A stretch of DNA of 64,000 nucleotides from Pseudomonas sp. 10-1B (lineage in GTDB: Bacteria; Pseudomonadota; Gammaproteobacteria; Pseudomonadales; Pseudomonadaceae), in NCBI RefSeq assembly GCF_000935045.1, contig NZ_JYKS01000012.1, positions 33,486 through 97,485 of the forward strand, in the 5' to 3' direction. Shown here piece after piece: positions 48,705-61,848 of the stretch (position 1 is the first letter of the stretch; the number at the start of each line of letters is the position of its first letter). The notes below the pieces were generated by a model. That model saw nothing but the letters and a program-made list of their open reading frames with translations. It had not been told where the DNA came from and did no database searches. The position numbers and the translations under genes are program-made.

Positions 48705-48739
48705 TGTATTGCAGTGTATCTGGCGCTGGCACTGATACA
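48705..48739. promoter_or_regulatory. Direct and inverted TGTATC boxes in the RR/DUF2790 divergent region
   Basis: TGTATT-GCAG-TGTATC at 48705-48720 (10-bp pitch) followed by GATACA at 48734-48739, giving TGTATC-N13-GATACA as an added inverted pair. Between the response regulator start (48633) and the DUF2790 start (48855). Confidence 0.6.
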
Positions 48740-48854
48740 GGAAGAAGCACATCACCGCCTTGGGCGACACATACGGGATACCTGGCGGGCGTGAAATGGC
48801 TCTCGACCGGGGAGCAGCACTCCCCACACCCAAGCGTTACACAGGAGAGATGCC

Positions 48855-49130
48855 ATGAACGTCAAGACCTTTGTCAGTGCCAGCCTGTTCGCCGTGCTCA
48901 GCTTCGGTGCCATCGCCGCCCAGGCCGCCACGGCCCCGATGAACGATGCCGGGGTCATGCAATATCGCTACGGCGACCACCTGGATGTGAAGAAGGTACT
49001 TTCGGTACAGGATGACCAGAGCAACGCCTGCGGCCTGGTGAACACCCGCATGGACTACCTCGATTCCAAGGGGCAGCAGCAAAGTGTGCAGTACCGCAGC
49101 TATGCCACCGGCGGTTGCCATGAGAATTGA
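48855..49130 (+). CDS. DUF2790 periplasmic protein
   Basis: 91 aa. Signal peptide MNVKTFVSASLFAVLSFGAI, cleaved about AQA. DUF2790 core: VMQYRYGDHLDVKKVLSVQDD...CGLVNTRMDYLDSKGQQQSVQYRSYATGGC, with two Cys that could pair. DUF2790 genes of pseudomonads are often copper-responsive and lie near two-component systems; the biochemical role is not known. A good ribosome site (AGGAGA) precedes it, and it overlaps the thioredoxin gene by 11 bp. Confidence 0.85.
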   Translation: MNVKTFVSASLFAVLSFGAIAAQAATAPMNDAGVMQYRYGDHLDVKKVLSVQDDQSNACGLVNTRMDYLDSKGQQQSVQYRSYATGGCHEN

Positions 49131-49656
49131 TCGCCGCTCGATGTTGAAGGTGGGCGGCATTGCCTTGGCGCTGATCGGCGTGGGCCTGGCCGGGCACTTG
49201 GCAGCCCGCGACAGCTACGGCGCCATGCCGTCGCTGTCGGGCGCCAGCCAGTGGCTGAATTCCGCGCCACTGGATGCTCCGGGGCTCAAGGGCAAGGTGG
49301 TGCTGGTGGACTTCTGGACCTGGGATTGCATCAACTGCCAACGCAGCCTGCCCCATGTGAACGACTGGGCGAGGCGTTATGCCGACCAAGGGTTGGTGGT
49401 GGTCGGCGTGCATACGCCAGAGTACGACTACGAGCACGACGTTGGCACCTTGCGTGACAAGGTCGCCAGGCTGGGTATCGGTTACCCGGTGGCGGTGGAT
49501 AACGACTACAAAGTGTGGAATGCCTGGGGCAACCAGTTCTGGCCAGCGCATTACTTTGTCGACCGCAAGGGGCAGGTGCGCCATGTGCACTTTGGCGAAG
49601 GGGATTATGGCGGGCAGGAGAGGGTGATACAGGCGTTGCTGGATGAGAAAGGGTGA
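49120..49656 (+). CDS. Exported thioredoxin-fold protein (DipZ/TlpA-like)
   Basis: 178 aa from ATG 49120. N-terminus R5-R6-S-M-L-K followed by a hydrophobic stretch looks like a twin-arginine signal. Redox motif C70-I-N-C73 in VVLVDFWTWDCINCQRSLPHVNDW; then LVVVGVHTPEYDYEHD, WNAWGNQFWPAHYFVDRKGQVRHVHFGEGDY: the DipZ C-terminal-type redoxin. It may keep cysteine thiols, such as those of the EGKCG peptide or of DUF2790, reduced in the periplasm. Co-translated with DUF2790. Confidence 0.85.
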   Translation: MRIDRRSMLKVGGIALALIGVGLAGHLAARDSYGAMPSLSGASQWLNSAPLDAPGLKGKVVLVDFWTWDCINCQRSLPHVNDWARRYADQGLVVVGVHTPEYDYEHDVGTLRDKVARLGIGYPVAVDNDYKVWNAWGNQFWPAHYFVDRKGQVRHVHFGEGDYGGQERVIQALLDEKG

Positions 49657-49675
49657 GTTGCCTGCATGGATTATT

Positions 49676-49790
49676 GTGGGAGCGGCCTTGTGTCGCGAAA
49701 GGGTTGCGCAGCAGCCCCAGGTTTCAGCTGTAATGCGCAAATCCCTGGGGCTGCTGTGCAGCCCTTTCGCGACACAAGGCCGCTCCCACA
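49676..49790. repeat. REP-like pair of the TGTCGCG type
   Basis: GTGGGAGCGGCCTTGTGTCGCG and inverted CGCGACACAAGGCCGCTCCCAC with GGGTTGCGCAGCAGCCCC/GGGGCTGCTGTGCAGCCC inner arms. A different sub-type from the CGCGGGC and CGCCGGC units; shared with 57076 and 62314. Confidence 0.9.
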
Positions 49791-49824
49791 GTTACAGCGC
49801 AGGCTTTTGGGGCGGTGCGATCTA

Positions 49825-50673
49825 TCAGGTGAAACTGGCGAAATGCGCCTGCATCCGCGCCGCATCCGCCTGCCGCCCGCTGAACAGCTCGAACGCTTTC
49901 ACCGCCTGGAACACCGCCATGTTGCTGCCATCCAGCGTCCGGCAACCCAGTGCCCGGGCGGCGCGCAGCAGTTCGGTTTCCAGCGGGAAGTAGATGATCT
50001 CCGCTACCCACAGGCGCGCATGCAGCAGCTCGACTGGCAGCGGCGTGCCCGGCAGCTTGGCCATGCCGACGGGTGTGGTGTTGACCAGCCCATCCGCCTC
50101 GGCCAAGGCCGTGGCCAGGTTGCTGCCGACCACGGCGCGACCAGCGCCAAAATGGGCATTCAGGTTATCTACCAGCGCCTGCGCGCGGGCCGTATCCACT
50201 TCGAACAACACCAACCGCTCGACCCCTTCACCCAGCAGGGCGTGGGCCACGGCCGAACCTGCACCACCGGCACCCATCTGCACCACCTGGCGTCGTGCCA
50301 CGTCTGGCAGACCGCGGCGCATACCTTCGGCAAAACCCAGGCAGTCGGTATTGTGGCCAACCCGCTTGCCGTCCTTGAGCACTACGGTGTTCACCGCGCC
50401 GATACCGCGGGCTTCGTCTGAAAGTTCGTCGAGCAGCGGCAGGATCGCCTGCTTGAACGGGTAGGTGATGTTGAGCCCGGTGAAGCCGGTGTGTTGTGCC
50501 GCATCGAGCAGGTCGGGCAGGGCACTGTCGTCCAGTTGCAGCTGGTCGGCGTCGATCAGCCGGTACAGATAGCGCAGGGCCTGGGCATCACCTTCGTGTT
50601 CATGCAGGGCAGGGGTACGCGACAGTTGGATGCCGCGGCCGATCAGGCCGGCGAGGATGGCGTGCCGGCTCAT
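49825..50673 (-). CDS. aroE: Shikimate/quinate dehydrogenase (AroE family)
   Basis: 282 aa. N-terminal substrate part [20 protein letters not shown] and the [23 protein letters not shown] block with catalytic Lys; nucleotide-binding [14 protein letters not shown]; then VNTTPVGM. Reduces 3-dehydroshikimate or oxidises quinate/shikimate. The loop [11 protein letters not shown] instead of SxSxxPxxHN suggests a catabolic YdiB-type or secondary copy rather than the housekeeping enzyme. Its ATG overlaps the aroQ stop by 4 bp. Confidence 0.88.
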   Translation of the reverse strand: MSRHAILAGLIGRGIQLSRTPALHEHEGDAQALRYLYRLIDADQLQLDDSALPDLLDAAQHTGFTGLNITYPFKQAILPLLDELSDEARGIGAVNTVVLKDGKRVGHNTDCLGFAEGMRRGLPDVARRQVVQMGAGGAGSAVAHALLGEGVERLVLFEVDTARAQALVDNLNAHFGAGRAVVGSNLATALAEADGLVNTTPVGMAKLPGTPLPVELLHARLWVAEIIYFPLETELLRAARALGCRTLDGSNMAVFQAVKAFELFSGRQADAARMQAHFASFT

Positions 50674-51119
50674 GCTGTGCGCTCCTGGAGCATTTCGGCG
50701 AAGTGGCTCAAGGCCATGCGGTAGCCATGGCTGCCCAGGCCGCAGATGACGCCCACGGCGATGGACGAAACGAACGACAGGTGACGGAACGGTTCGCGCT
50801 TGTGCACGTTGGACAGGTGCACTTCGATAACGGGCAGTTCGCTGGCTACCAAGGCGTCGCGGATGGCGACCGAGGTGTGGGTCCAGGCACCGGGGTTGAT
50901 CACGATACCGGCGCAGCGGCCGCGGGCGGCGTGGATCCAGTCGATCAGTTCACCTTCGTGGTTGGTCTGGCGGAATTCGATTTCCAAGCCTTGGGCATGG
51001 GCGCTATCGGCACAACTCTGGGCCAGGTCAGCGAGGGTTTCGTGGCCATATTGGGCAGGCTCGCGGGTGCCCAGCATGTTCAGGTTGGGGCCGTTGAGCA
51101 CGAGAATAAGGGGCTTCAT
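50670..51119 (-). CDS. aroQ: Type II 3-dehydroquinate dehydratase
   Basis: 149 aa from MKPLIL. Type II signature [20 protein letters not shown] (catalytic Tyr in the YG of the flexible loop), [35 protein letters not shown] and [21 protein letters not shown] (catalytic His). Converts 3-dehydroquinate to 3-dehydroshikimate. In operon with the aroE-type gene (4-bp overlap); with it, likely part of quinate/shikimate catabolism. Confidence 0.93.
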   Translation of the reverse strand: MKPLILVLNGPNLNMLGTREPAQYGHETLADLAQSCADSAHAQGLEIEFRQTNHEGELIDWIHAARGRCAGIVINPGAWTHTSVAIRDALVASELPVIEVHLSNVHKREPFRHLSFVSSIAVGVICGLGSHGYRMALSHFAEMLQERTA

Positions 51120-51238
51120 GACTGGCATCGCTTTGTTGTTGTTGGATGCGTCTAGTTTTGTACCGCCTGGTTAGTTTAGTCAATTTGACTGAGCCTCCAT
51201 GTTGGGAAAGTGGGCGATTATCGAACTTTATGTGGTCT

Positions 51239-51330
51239 GTTCCGGCCCTTTCGCGGGCAAGCCCGCTCCCACAGCGACAGCACTGGCGATAACTGTGTAG
51301 GAGCGGGCTTGCCCGCGAAAGGGCTGAAAC
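51239..51330. repeat. REP pair (inverted)
   Basis: TGTTCCGGCCCTTTCGCGGGC and inverted GCCCGCGAAAGGGCTGAAACA. Confidence 0.9.
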
Positions 51331-51346
51331 AGACGGTCACAAGCTT

Positions 51347-51364
51347 GATTACAGAATTGTAATC
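51347..51364 (+). promoter_or_regulatory. Palindromic operator upstream of czcCBA
   Basis: GATTACAGAATTGTAATC: 7-bp arms GATTACA/TGTAATC around GAAT, 73 bp before the czcC start. Candidate site for a metal-responsive regulator such as CzcR; the regulator gene is not in the window. Confidence 0.6.
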
Positions 51365-51436
51365 TTGCCGCCACCGCCCCGATAACCAGGCTTCCCTACA
51401 GTCCCTCGCCAACGCTCGTCGACGAGGACCTGTTTC

Positions 51437-52657
51437 GTGCCCATCCCCCGCAAGATCATCTTGCTCTGCCTATTGCTGGCCGGCGCCCCCAGCGCCCAGG
51501 CTGGCCAGAGCCTGAGCCTGCCCCAGGCGCTTGCCGCTGCCTTTGCCCAGAACCCGGAGCTGGCCGCTGCCGGCCGTGAAATCGGCATCGCCGATGGTGA
51601 GCGGCGCCAGGCCGGGCTGATCCCCAATCCGGAACTGTCCTGGGAGGTCGAGGACACTCGCCGTGACACCAGCACCACCACTGTCACCCTCAGCCAGCCC
51701 TTGGAACTGGGCGGCAAGCGTGGGGCACGTATCAGCGTGGCCGGTGCCGGCCAGGCCATTGCCCAACTTGACCTGGAGCGCCAGCGCAATAGCCTGCGCG
51801 CTGATGTGGTACAGGCTTTTCACGCAGCCCTGCGCGCGCAGACCGCGCTGGAGCTGGCGTATCAATCGCAGGCATTGACCGAGCGTGGGTTGCGGGTGGT
51901 GCAGGGGCGGGTGAGCGCCGGCCAATCCTCGCCAGTGGAAGCTACCCGGGCCCAGGTGCAACTGGCCCAGGCCCAGGCCGAAGTGCGTCGTGCGCAAACC
52001 CTGCGTAGCGTGGCCTACCAGGCCCTGGCACGGCTCACCGGCAGCCCGTTGGCAAGCTTCGACCAGTTACAAGCTGCCAACCTCTCCCCTGGCGATGCTC
52101 CCCGCGCGCAAGCCTTGCTCGACCAGGTCGAACAGACTGTCGAATGGCGTCTGGCCGCCGCCCAGGTCGAGCGCGGTGACGCGGCCCTGGGGTCGGAAAA
52201 GGCCCAGCGTATTCCCAACCTCACCGTCAGCCTTGGTAGCCAGTACAGCCGCGAAGAGCGCGAGCGCGTGAATGTGGTGGGCTTGTCCATGCCGTTGCCG
52301 CTGTTCGACCGCAACCAGGGCAACGTGCTGGCGGCCGCGCGCCGTGCCGACCAGGCGCGTGACCTGCGCAACGCCGTCGAACTGCGCCTGCGCAGTGAAA
52401 CCCGCAGCGCCCTCAGCCAGTGGGCCACGGCCATGCAGGAAGTGCAGGCCTATGACCGCACTATCCTGCCCGCTGCGCAACAGGCGGTGGATACCGCCAC
52501 CCGCGGTTTCGAAATGGGCAAGTTCGCCTTCCTCGACGTACTCGACGCCCAGCGCACGCTGATCGAGGCACGCGGGCAGTACCTCGAGGCATTGGCCCAG
52601 GCGACCGACGCGCGTGCGCAAGTCGAGCGGATCTACGGCGACCTCGGTTCCCGGTGA
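51437..52657 (+). CDS. czcC: Outer-membrane channel of the Czc efflux system
   Basis: 406 aa from GTG 51437 (GAGGA upstream). Signal peptide with ILLCLLLAGAPSAQAG; two OEP (TolC-like) repeats rich in Ala/Gln/Arg helices: SLPQALAAAFAQNPELAAAGREIGIADGERRQAGLIPNPELSWEVED and NLTVSLGSQYSREERERVNVVGLSMPLPLFDRNQGNVLAAARRADQARDL. Forms the outer-membrane exit duct for Co/Zn/Cd export with CzcB and CzcA, which follow at 50 bp and 16 bp spacing. Confidence 0.93.
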   Translation: MPIPRKIILLCLLLAGAPSAQAGQSLSLPQALAAAFAQNPELAAAGREIGIADGERRQAGLIPNPELSWEVEDTRRDTSTTTVTLSQPLELGGKRGARISVAGAGQAIAQLDLERQRNSLRADVVQAFHAALRAQTALELAYQSQALTERGLRVVQGRVSAGQSSPVEATRAQVQLAQAQAEVRRAQTLRSVAYQALARLTGSPLASFDQLQAANLSPGDAPRAQALLDQVEQTVEWRLAAAQVERGDAALGSEKAQRIPNLTVSLGSQYSREERERVNVVGLSMPLPLFDRNQGNVLAAARRADQARDLRNAVELRLRSETRSALSQWATAMQEVQAYDRTILPAAQQAVDTATRGFEMGKFAFLDVLDAQRTLIEARGQYLEALAQATDARAQVERIYGDLGSR

Positions 52658-52707
52658 CGACCGATGGCCGCGGCGCAGGACATTTGCATTCAACAGCAGG
52701 AGCAACA

Positions 52708-57070
<4,363 letters not shown>

Positions 57071-57075
57071 GAACC

Positions 57076-57179
57076 TGGGGCCGCTTTGCGGCCCATCGCG
57101 ACACAAGGCCGCTCCCACAGGGGAACGCACAATCCTGTGGGAGCGGCCTTGTGTCGCGATGGGCTGCGCAGCAGCCCCC
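57076..57179. repeat. REP-like pair of the TGTCGCG type
   Basis: GGGGCCGCTTTGCGGCCCATCG and inverted CGATGGGCTGCGCAGCAGCCCC with CGCGACACAAGGCCGCTCCCAC inner arms; after the czcA stop, between convergent genes. Confidence 0.9.
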
Positions 57180-57184
57180 AAATC

Positions 57185-58522
57185 TCAAACGGTACGACGA
57201 ACTCCAGGCCGCTCGCCGCCCGCTCCCAGCTCATCATGCAACGAAATCCGCGAAGTCTCCGGCAACGCCAACCCGCCCACCAACGCCACCAGCGCAATCA
57301 CCACCAGATAGAACGCCGGTGCCAGGCTGCTGCCGGTCTGCCCGATCAGCCAGGTCGCCACCAGCGGCGCGGTGCCGCCAAACAGCGTGTAGGCCACGTT
57401 GTAGGTAATCGCCGAGGCGGTATAGCGGGTGCGGGTAGGGAAGCTCTCCGACAGCAAGGCCGCCGTCACCACGCCACTGCACAACGCCCCCACCGCCAGC
57501 AATATCACCCCCAGCAGGGCACCGGACATCGAGCCGGAGCTGGCCAGCCAGTACGCAGGGAACACGCACAGCATCACCCACAGGCAGGTAAAACCGATGG
57601 TCTTGCGCCGCCCGACCCGGTCCGAGAATGCCCCGGCCAGCGGGCAGCCAACGGCGGCGAACAGCAGGGCCACGGTAGTTACCAGCAGCGACTGCGCACG
57701 GCTCAGGTTGCCGACCAGTTGCAGATAGGTGGCGAAGTAGGTGGTGAACATGTAGAACGACAGCGCGGTCAGCGAGATGAATGCCCCCAGGTTGCGAATC
57801 GCCCGTCCATGGTGGCGCAGGGTTTCCTTGAGCGGCGAATGTTCATGCTCCTTGCCCTGGGCGATGGCTTCGCGGAACGCCGGAGTTTCCTCCATGCGCC
57901 AGCGCAGGTACAGGCCGACTAGCCCCAGCGGTGCGGCGATCAGGAACGGGATGCGCCAGCCCCAGGCATTCATCGCCTCGCTCGACAGGCTGGCTTCCAG
58001 GCCATAGGCAATTACCGCCGCGCAAGCAAAGGCGGAAAAGGTCGAGACCGGCACGAAACTGCCGTAGAAGGCACGCTTGTCGCTGGGCGCGTGTTCCATC
58101 AGGTAGGCGCAGGCACCGGCGTATTCACCGCCGGCGGAAAAGCCTTGCAGGCAGCGCGCCAGGGTCAGCAGCGCGGGGGCTGCCAGGCCGATGCTGGCGT
58201 AGGTCGGCAGCAGGCCGATCAGGGTGGTGGAGCCGGCCATCAGCAAGATGGTCAGCGACAGGATGCGCTTGCGCCCCAGGCGGTCGCCCAGGGCGCCGAA
58301 CACGATGCCGCCCAAGGGGCGCAGGGCGAAGGCCACGGCGAACACCGCGAAGGTCTTGAGCAAGGCCACGCTGGCGTCTTCGCTGGCGAAAAACTGGCTG
58401 GCGATCAGGGTGGCAAGAAAACCGTAGACGGCAAAATCGAACCACTCGACGAAATTGCCGATGGCCGAGGCGGCGATCACCTTGCGCAGGGTGGCGGGGG
58501 ATACCTCATGAGGTGCGGACAT
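57185..58522 (-). CDS. MFS transporter, metabolite:H+ symporter (MHS) family
   Basis: About 445 aa from MSAPHEVSPATLRKVIAASA; GGAGAG upstream supports 58522, although an ATG 7 codons earlier is open. MHS signature: GNFVEWFDFAVYGFLATLIASQFFAS, then FAVAFALRPLGGIVFGALGDRLGRKRIL (motif A) and ARCLQGFSAGGEYAGACAYLMEHAP. Relatives carry shikimate, citrate, alpha-ketoglutarate or proline/betaine. Given the aroE-aroQ pair on the other side of czc, shikimate/quinate is a possible substrate. Confidence 0.88.
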   Translation of the reverse strand: MSAPHEVSPATLRKVIAASAIGNFVEWFDFAVYGFLATLIASQFFASEDASVALLKTFAVFAVAFALRPLGGIVFGALGDRLGRKRILSLTILLMAGSTTLIGLLPTYASIGLAAPALLTLARCLQGFSAGGEYAGACAYLMEHAPSDKRAFYGSFVPVSTFSAFACAAVIAYGLEASLSSEAMNAWGWRIPFLIAAPLGLVGLYLRWRMEETPAFREAIAQGKEHEHSPLKETLRHHGRAIRNLGAFISLTALSFYMFTTYFATYLQLVGNLSRAQSLLVTTVALLFAAVGCPLAGAFSDRVGRRKTIGFTCLWVMLCVFPAYWLASSGSMSGALLGVILLAVGALCSGVVTAALLSESFPTRTRYTASAITYNVAYTLFGGTAPLVATWLIGQTGSSLAPAFYLVVIALVALVGGLALPETSRISLHDELGAGGERPGVRRTV

Positions 58523-58705
58523 GCGGGGGCTCTCCGGTTCCATTGGCAGCCATGATGAAAGTGGCGCGGTCTGGGCCGCGCCATCATTTTTGTGCTGCCA
58601 GTAGATAGCCGGGCGCTGCAAGGCGCTTTGTCGAGGGCGACCTCGGGATACCTGATTCAACCGAAAGTGCCGGGCTGATCATGATGGCCCCAGCGCCGGC
58701 GTGGT

Positions 58706-59464
58706 TCATTGCCGGCCGACTTTCCATGGGGCGTATTCCAACTCGCTGTAACCCTTGGCTACACCATCGGTGTCGACCTTGAAGCCCGGCAGGCTGTGCA
58801 GGTCAAGCGCCATGCAGCGGCGGTTGAGTTCGGCCTGCAGTTGGCCATCGAGACGGAAGTCATCCGGCCGGTTCGGGTGGGGATATATTTGCACCAGGCA
58901 GCCTTGGACCTTGCCCTGTGCATTTGCCTCATAGTAGAGCGAGGCCCTGCCGATACTGTTTACCGGCTGGTCGCGCAGCAGCTGCTGCCAGAAGAATTCG
59001 CGTTGCGCATTGGCTTGCCGCCGAGCGCTATCAGGTGCCTGGGCGAAAGCGGGCAGCACCACGAACAGCGGGGCGCGTACTTCCACTGTACCGTTCTCTT
59101 CGCGCAGCGACTTGGGCACCGCCGGGTAGATGGTCTTCCAGCATTGCGCCTCGACCATGCTGGCCAACGCCTTGAAGTCCGAGCGTTGCAGGTCGGTGGG
59201 CAGTACTGTTTCGTACTTGATCGGAGCCTTGCTGGCTTTGCAACTGATGGGTGCGGAGTTCTGGTCGAGGGTGACATCGAGCATGACCACGCCGATTTGC
59301 TTGTCGGTATCTGCCGTAGCGATGCCCAGCCTCAGCGCTTGTTGCATGTCGCTGACGAATGTTTTACGCGCCTGCTTGTCCTCCTCGGATGCAGGCCGAT
59401 TCTGGCAACCCGCCAAGACAATGAGTGCGGCGGCCACGATTGCCGGAGACAACGATCTGAACAC
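58706..59464 (-). CDS. Hypothetical lipoprotein (252 aa)
   Basis: Probably starts at GTG 59464 (AAGGAAG upstream): VFRSLSPAIVAAALIVLAGC gives a lipobox with Cys at 20. Two further regions: GVVMLDVTLDQNSAPISCKASKAPIKYETVLP...CWKTIYPAVPKSLREENGTVEVRAPLFVVLPAFAQ, and a C-terminal part with two Cys (GCLVQIYPHP, NRRCMALDLHS). TonB-C-like beta structure is possible (the second half of a bacterial energy-transducer fold), but no family is recognised with certainty. Confidence 0.65.
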   Translation of the reverse strand: MFRSLSPAIVAAALIVLAGCQNRPASEEDKQARKTFVSDMQQALRLGIATADTDKQIGVVMLDVTLDQNSAPISCKASKAPIKYETVLPTDLQRSDFKALASMVEAQCWKTIYPAVPKSLREENGTVEVRAPLFVVLPAFAQAPDSARRQANAQREFFWQQLLRDQPVNSIGRASLYYEANAQGKVQGCLVQIYPHPNRPDDFRLDGQLQAELNRRCMALDLHSLPGFKVDTDGVAKGYSELEYAPWKVGRQ

Positions 59465-59616
59465 AGAAACTTCCTTGATGTGATGGAGCCGGCTTCATTC
59501 CGGCATGAGTGAGAACCGACATTATCACTCGGAATGCTTGAAGACTTTGTGTGGTTTGTGTGTGGGAAATGTCCTGTTTAGCGGTATCGGCGCCATGGCC
59601 GATACCGCCCCTTCCA

Positions 59617-61767
59617 TCAGAAACGCATATCCAGCGCCAGCTCGAAGGTGCGCGGCGGCCCCATGTAGTACTGGCTGTTGTAGGCTTGCTTGGCATACAC
59701 CTCGTCGGTCAGGTTGCGCACCCGCCCGGTGAGCGCGGTGTGCTCATCCAGCCGGTAGCGGGCGAACGCGCCGAACAGGGTGTACGCCGGTGCCTTGAGG
59801 CTGTTGGCGTTGTCGGCATACACCGAGCCCACGTAACGCCCGTCCGCCCCCACCGACCACGCCGGGGACAGGCTATAGGTCAGCCACAGGTTGGCGACGT
59901 TGGCCGGTACGTTCACCGGTGCATTGCCCTTGCGCGACACCGACACGCCGTTGACCGCCTCGTTGAACTCATCGTATTGCGCATCGACATAGGCATAGTT
60001 GGCCTCGGCCAGCAGCTTCGGCGTTACCTGCAGGCGCCCGGACAGCTCGACGCCGCGCGAGGTCTGCTGCCCCGCCTGGACCGTGAGGTTGGCGTCGTTC
60101 GAGTCGCGCACGGCAAAGTCCTTGCGCACGATCTGGTACAGCGCCAGCGTGGCCGCGCCGCGGCCGTCGAGAAAGTCGAACTTGCTGCCCACTTCCCACT
60201 GCTCGCCCTTGGACAGGTCGAACAGCCCGACGTTGGAGTAGGTCGCTGCCGCCAGCGAACCGGCCGGCAGGTCGGCGGAGGTGCTGTATTGCGCGTAGAG
60301 GCTGGCCGAGTCGGTCAGCGCATAGGTCAGGCCGATGCGACCGGAAAGCGGTTCCCAGCGCCGTTCGAAGAACGCCGGTGAGGTTGGTGTCACTGCGCCG
60401 TAGTTGGTCACCTCCATGTCCAGGTAGTCGTAGCGCAGGGCTGTCAGCAGGGCCAGGCGCTCGGTGAGTTGCAGGCGGTTTTCGGCAAACAGCGCACGGT
60501 TGATTACCTCGTGGCGGCGTTGTTTGCTCAGGCCGGCGTTCACCCCGGGGATGTCATCGAAACTACCAGGGTCGAAGTGCTCGGCATCGACCACGTCGCT
60601 CCAACTGCCCGAGGTGGGGTAGAGGGTCTGGCGCATGCGCGAGTATTCCAGCCCCAGCGACCACTGGCTGGCCAGGCCCAACAGCTGGTTGTCGTGGCGC
60701 AGTTCGATACGGTCGCCCAGCAGGTTCTGGTCGTGGCGCTGCAGGTAGGGGCTGCTGCGCTGCACCTGGCTATTGCTGGTATAGGCGTAGCGTTCGAGGT
60801 TGCGGTAGTCGCGCTGGGCGTTGTAGTGGTACAGCGTGTTCTGCAGGCTGGTGCTGTCGCTGAGCTGGTAGTCGAGGATCGAGCGCAGCCAGCGTACCCG
60901 TTGCTCGTAGCGGCCGTCGCCGACGTTGTAGTTTTCGAAGCGGCGGCTATTGTCGATTTTCATCGTGCTGCGCCCGGGCAGGATCGGCGAGCCCCAGTAG
61001 GGGCTGTCTTCACGGTCTTCCTGGTACTCCAGCGCCAGGGTGTGGGTGAGGTTGGGCGCCAGGTCGCTGAGCAGTGAGAAGGCCAGGCTGTCGGTGTGTC
61101 GCTCGTTGCGGTCGACGTAGCCATTGCCATGCCCACGGCTGAAGTCCAGGCGCATGAAATGGCGGGCGTCGGCGGGGTTGCTGGCCAGCGCCTGGTTGAT
61201 GCCGAACGCCACCTCGCTATCGTCGAAACTGCCATAGCGTATACGGCCGTCGATGATCTGCGGGTCGCGGCTGGCCAGCTTGGTGATGTAGTTGATCGAA
61301 CCGCCCACTGCTCCTGCGCCATGCAGGAACGAGGACGGCCCGCCGATCAGTTCGACGCGGTCCAGCACCCAGGCATCCACCGGCCGCGTGGCGCTGCTGT
61401 AGCCGAGGTTGATGCCGTTGTACAACTGGGTGACCTGGTTCTGGGTGAAGCCGCGGTAGGCGACGAAGCCGCCAAAACCGGGGTTGGCCGAGGCGTTGAC
61501 GCCGGTCATTGCGTTGATCACGTCCTGGCTGTCCTTGGCACCGCGTTCTTCGATCAGGCGACGGTCAGAGACGCTGACCGAGGCGGGCGTTTCCCGCGCG
61601 GTGAGGCCCAGGCGTGAGCCGGTGCGGATCGGCTCGTCCAGTTGCACGCCGGTGGCGGCGTCGCGGTCGCCATCGATGGTGGTGGCGCTGAGTTCCACGG
61701 GGACGCTGTCGGCCCAGGCAAAGCTGCAGGTGCCCATGAGGAGCACCAGGGAGGTATGGCGGAGCAT
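59617..61767 (-). CDS. TonB-dependent outer-membrane receptor
   Basis: 716 aa from ATG 61767. Signal peptide MLRHTSLVLLMGTCSFAWAD; plug domain with SRLGLTARETPASVSVSDRRLIEERGAKDSQDVINAMTGV and PVDAWVLDRVELIGGPSSFLHGAGAVGGSINYITK; 22-stranded barrel ending YYMGPPRTFELALDMRF with terminal Phe. Layout is of ferrisiderophore receptors. The TonB box is not sharp (VELSATTI near residue 33). The adjacent DUF2946 gene, 81 bp upstream on the same strand, is often found with copper-linked receptors, so the cargo may be a copper or other metal chelate; siderophore uptake is the alternative. Confidence 0.88.
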   Translation of the reverse strand: MLRHTSLVLLMGTCSFAWADSVPVELSATTIDGDRDAATGVQLDEPIRTGSRLGLTARETPASVSVSDRRLIEERGAKDSQDVINAMTGVNASANPGFGGFVAYRGFTQNQVTQLYNGINLGYSSATRPVDAWVLDRVELIGGPSSFLHGAGAVGGSINYITKLASRDPQIIDGRIRYGSFDDSEVAFGINQALASNPADARHFMRLDFSRGHGNGYVDRNERHTDSLAFSLLSDLAPNLTHTLALEYQEDREDSPYWGSPILPGRSTMKIDNSRRFENYNVGDGRYEQRVRWLRSILDYQLSDSTSLQNTLYHYNAQRDYRNLERYAYTSNSQVQRSSPYLQRHDQNLLGDRIELRHDNQLLGLASQWSLGLEYSRMRQTLYPTSGSWSDVVDAEHFDPGSFDDIPGVNAGLSKQRRHEVINRALFAENRLQLTERLALLTALRYDYLDMEVTNYGAVTPTSPAFFERRWEPLSGRIGLTYALTDSASLYAQYSTSADLPAGSLAAATYSNVGLFDLSKGEQWEVGSKFDFLDGRGAATLALYQIVRKDFAVRDSNDANLTVQAGQQTSRGVELSGRLQVTPKLLAEANYAYVDAQYDEFNEAVNGVSVSRKGNAPVNVPANVANLWLTYSLSPAWSVGADGRYVGSVYADNANSLKAPAYTLFGAFARYRLDEHTALTGRVRNLTDEVYAKQAYNSQYYMGPPRTFELALDMRF

Positions 61768-61848
61768 GTTGGTTGGTCTTCCACGCAAAGGTCATGGCTG
61801 AGCTGAGCACGGGCGTAGCGGCACGCAGGCAGGCGCGCCCGGCTGAGG

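Larger units (their letters stand above)
51120..51436. other. Gene-free stretch of 317 bp between aroQ and czcC
   Basis: Divergent promoter region. Holds a REP pair (51239-51330) and an 18-bp perfect palindrome (51347-51364) near the czcC start. No other signal recognised. Confidence 0.7.
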
